A stretch of DNA of 7,199 nt, taken from the NCBI GenBank assembly GCA_002402575.1, contig DHGD01000092.1:8358-15556 (forward strand), written 5' to 3'. A model generated the notes under the pieces. The model worked only from the letters and a program-made list of their open reading frames with translations. It ran no database searches and was not told the origin of the DNA. This DNA comes from Syntrophomonas sp. UBA4807 (GTDB taxonomy: Bacteria; Bacillota; Syntrophomonadia; Syntrophomonadales; Syntrophomonadaceae). Below, in pieces: positions 6,377-7,199 of this stretch. Position numbers and translations under genes: made by a program. Position 1 is the stretch's first letter. Every line of letters starts with the position of its first letter.

Positions 6377-6964
6377 ATGTCACTAATAAAGATCGCCCTA
6401 GCCGGAGAAGGAGGCCAAGGGGTTCAGGCCATCGCCGAAATCATGGCCGAAGCCGCCTACAATCAGAATATGCAGACAATATATATCCCCAATTTCGGAC
6501 TTGAGCAAAGAGGCGGGGTATCCATAGCCTTCCTGCAGTTCAGCGACCGGCGCATCGGGGCGCCAAAATTCAATAAAGCCGATGTGGTCATAGCTCTAAG
6601 TGAGCGGGCCATTGGACGTACGGCGGGCTATTCAGACGAAAACACCATATTCATGTATGACAACAGTTATCCGGTACCTGAGGCGGAATTCCCTGAAAAG
6701 GCCAAGAAGATTGTTGGTCTGCCTGCCATCGAAACCGCCAATAACAAACTGCACCCCCGGGTGTTTAATATTATTATTATGGGAGCTGCTATCGGGCTTA
6801 CTAAAGTGGTTTCTTTTGAAGCAGCTAAAGAAGCCTTGGTGCATAAACTGGCCTACAAGTTCGAAAAGGACCCCGAGTTGAGAGAATTGAACTTCAAGGC
6901 TTTGCAAATAGGCAAAGAAATGGCTGAAGCATCGTTGCAGGAAGGGGTGGGAGTGCGTGGTTAA
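6377..6964 (+). CDS. 2-oxoacid:ferredoxin oxidoreductase, gamma subunit
   Basis: The gamma subunit contributes the catalytic-domain gamma fold and helps hold CoA and the redox centres in these heteromeric enzymes; alone it has no known activity. The 195-aa product is of usual length and shows the family's opening strand and loop GEGGQGV (10-16), the NFGLEQRGGVS segment (39-49, with the conserved RGG), a DVVIALSE strand near residue 69, and a C-terminal helical half with NIIIMGAAIGL. It contains no cysteine cluster motif, as expected when the ferredoxin-like part is on a separate gene. The ATG abuts the beta stop codon and is preceded by AAAGGGGG (6361-6368) at 8 nt. Its 3' end overlaps the start of the ferredoxin-like gene by 8 nt. 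Confidence 0.94.
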   Translation: MSLIKIALAGEGGQGVQAIAEIMAEAAYNQNMQTIYIPNFGLEQRGGVSIAFLQFSDRRIGAPKFNKADVVIALSERAIGRTAGYSDENTIFMYDNSYPVPEAEFPEKAKKIVGLPAIETANNKLHPRVFNIIIMGAAIGLTKVVSFEAAKEALVHKLAYKFEKDPELRELNFKALQIGKEMAEASLQEGVGVRG

Positions 6965-7199
6965 AGAAATGAAACCGATTTCAACTGAACTGGACAGAGC
7001 CATATTTCATATCTTCCCCCAGTTTTGTAAAGGCTGCGGATTGTGCAAAGAGAAATGCCCCAATGATGTCTTAATATGGTCAGAGAAATTAGGGGTCTAT
7101 GGCACCCCTACAGTTAAACCCAAGGACGAGGATAGCTGCATCGCCTGTAATTTATGTGAGATGATATGTCCTGATGCGGCTATATACATTGAAAAGAAG
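6957..7199 (+). CDS. 4Fe-4S ferredoxin-like delta subunit of the 2-oxoacid oxidoreductase, cut by the window end
   Basis: This small iron-sulfur protein should carry electrons between the catalytic subunits and ferredoxin. The 81 codons present contain two complete CxxCxxCxxxCP motifs: C24, C27, C30, C34 and C61, C64, C67, C71, each able to hold a 4Fe-4S cluster. The second motif is followed by DAAIYIE, the usual end of a bacterial-type ferredoxin domain, so few residues are probably missing. The 27-residue linker between the motifs is longer than in a minimal clostridial ferredoxin, which fits the delta subunits of KOR/VOR/POR enzymes. GTG 6957 is preferred: AAGGGG (6942-6947) lies 9 nt upstream and the start overlaps the gamma gene by 8 nt. 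ATG 6969 is the alternative, with poorer spacing. In many relatives this gene comes first in the operon; here it is last of the four. Confidence 0.92.
   Translation, partial: MVKEMKPISTELDRAIFHIFPQFCKGCGLCKEKCPNDVLIWSEKLGVYGTPTVKPKDEDSCIACNLCEMICPDAAIYIEKK

Noticed and set aside
6600..6881. A 93-codon + strand frame inside the gamma subunit gene
   Set aside because: It is an out-of-frame shadow of a gene with clear family motifs and has no ribosome binding site.

Overview
The window reads as a chromosomal segment of an anaerobic, probably endospore-forming clostridial Firmicute with mid-range GC. A syntrophic or acetogenic lineage such as the Syntrophomonadales is a guess, not a demonstration. 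The pointers are a long Bacillus/Clostridium-type SRP RNA, the gene order SRP RNA - dnaX - ybaB/ebfC - recR - yaaL - bofA known from Bacillus subtilis and many clostridia, strong AGGAGG-type ribosome binding sites, a BofA homologue (SigK checkpoint of sporulation), and an oxygen-sensitive type of ferredoxin-linked 2-oxoacid oxidoreductase.

Layout: all genes lie on the + strand. Positions 1-276 hold nearly all of the SRP RNA, closed by a hairpin terminator at 301-325. Positions 413-3558 form a close-packed housekeeping run: DNA polymerase III tau/gamma (dnaX), the nucleoid-associated YbaB/EbfC protein, the recombination mediator RecR, a small DUF2508 (YaaL-like) protein and BofA. A strong intrinsic terminator at 3583-3608 ends this run. 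Next comes an AT-rich intergenic region with a long imperfect stem-loop (3639-3676) and a near-consensus SigA promoter (TTGACG, 17 nt, TATACT at 3739-3767).

That promoter should drive the second operon: an unassigned P-loop NTPase (3789-4472), then the alpha, beta and gamma subunits of a 2-oxoacid:ferredoxin oxidoreductase (4515-6964), then a two-cluster 4Fe-4S ferredoxin-like delta subunit that runs off the window end (6957-7199). The four oxidoreductase genes abut or overlap and should make one complex: alpha and beta carry the thiamine diphosphate site, gamma has the conserved GxGGQG fold, and delta passes electrons to or from ferredoxin. The substrate cannot be fixed from sequence alone. 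The alpha subunit departs from the 2-oxoglutarate and branched-chain patterns I know in the loop after its RGGPS motif.

Points most worth a second look: the NTPase-oxidoreductase pairing and the unusual oxidoreductase clade; the NTPase start codon buried in its own Shine-Dalgarno sequence; an A7 run at the tau/gamma boundary of dnaX whose -1 frame stops within six codons; and a RecR with a degenerate Toprim loop region. I see no mobile element, CRISPR array, tRNA or phage gene.
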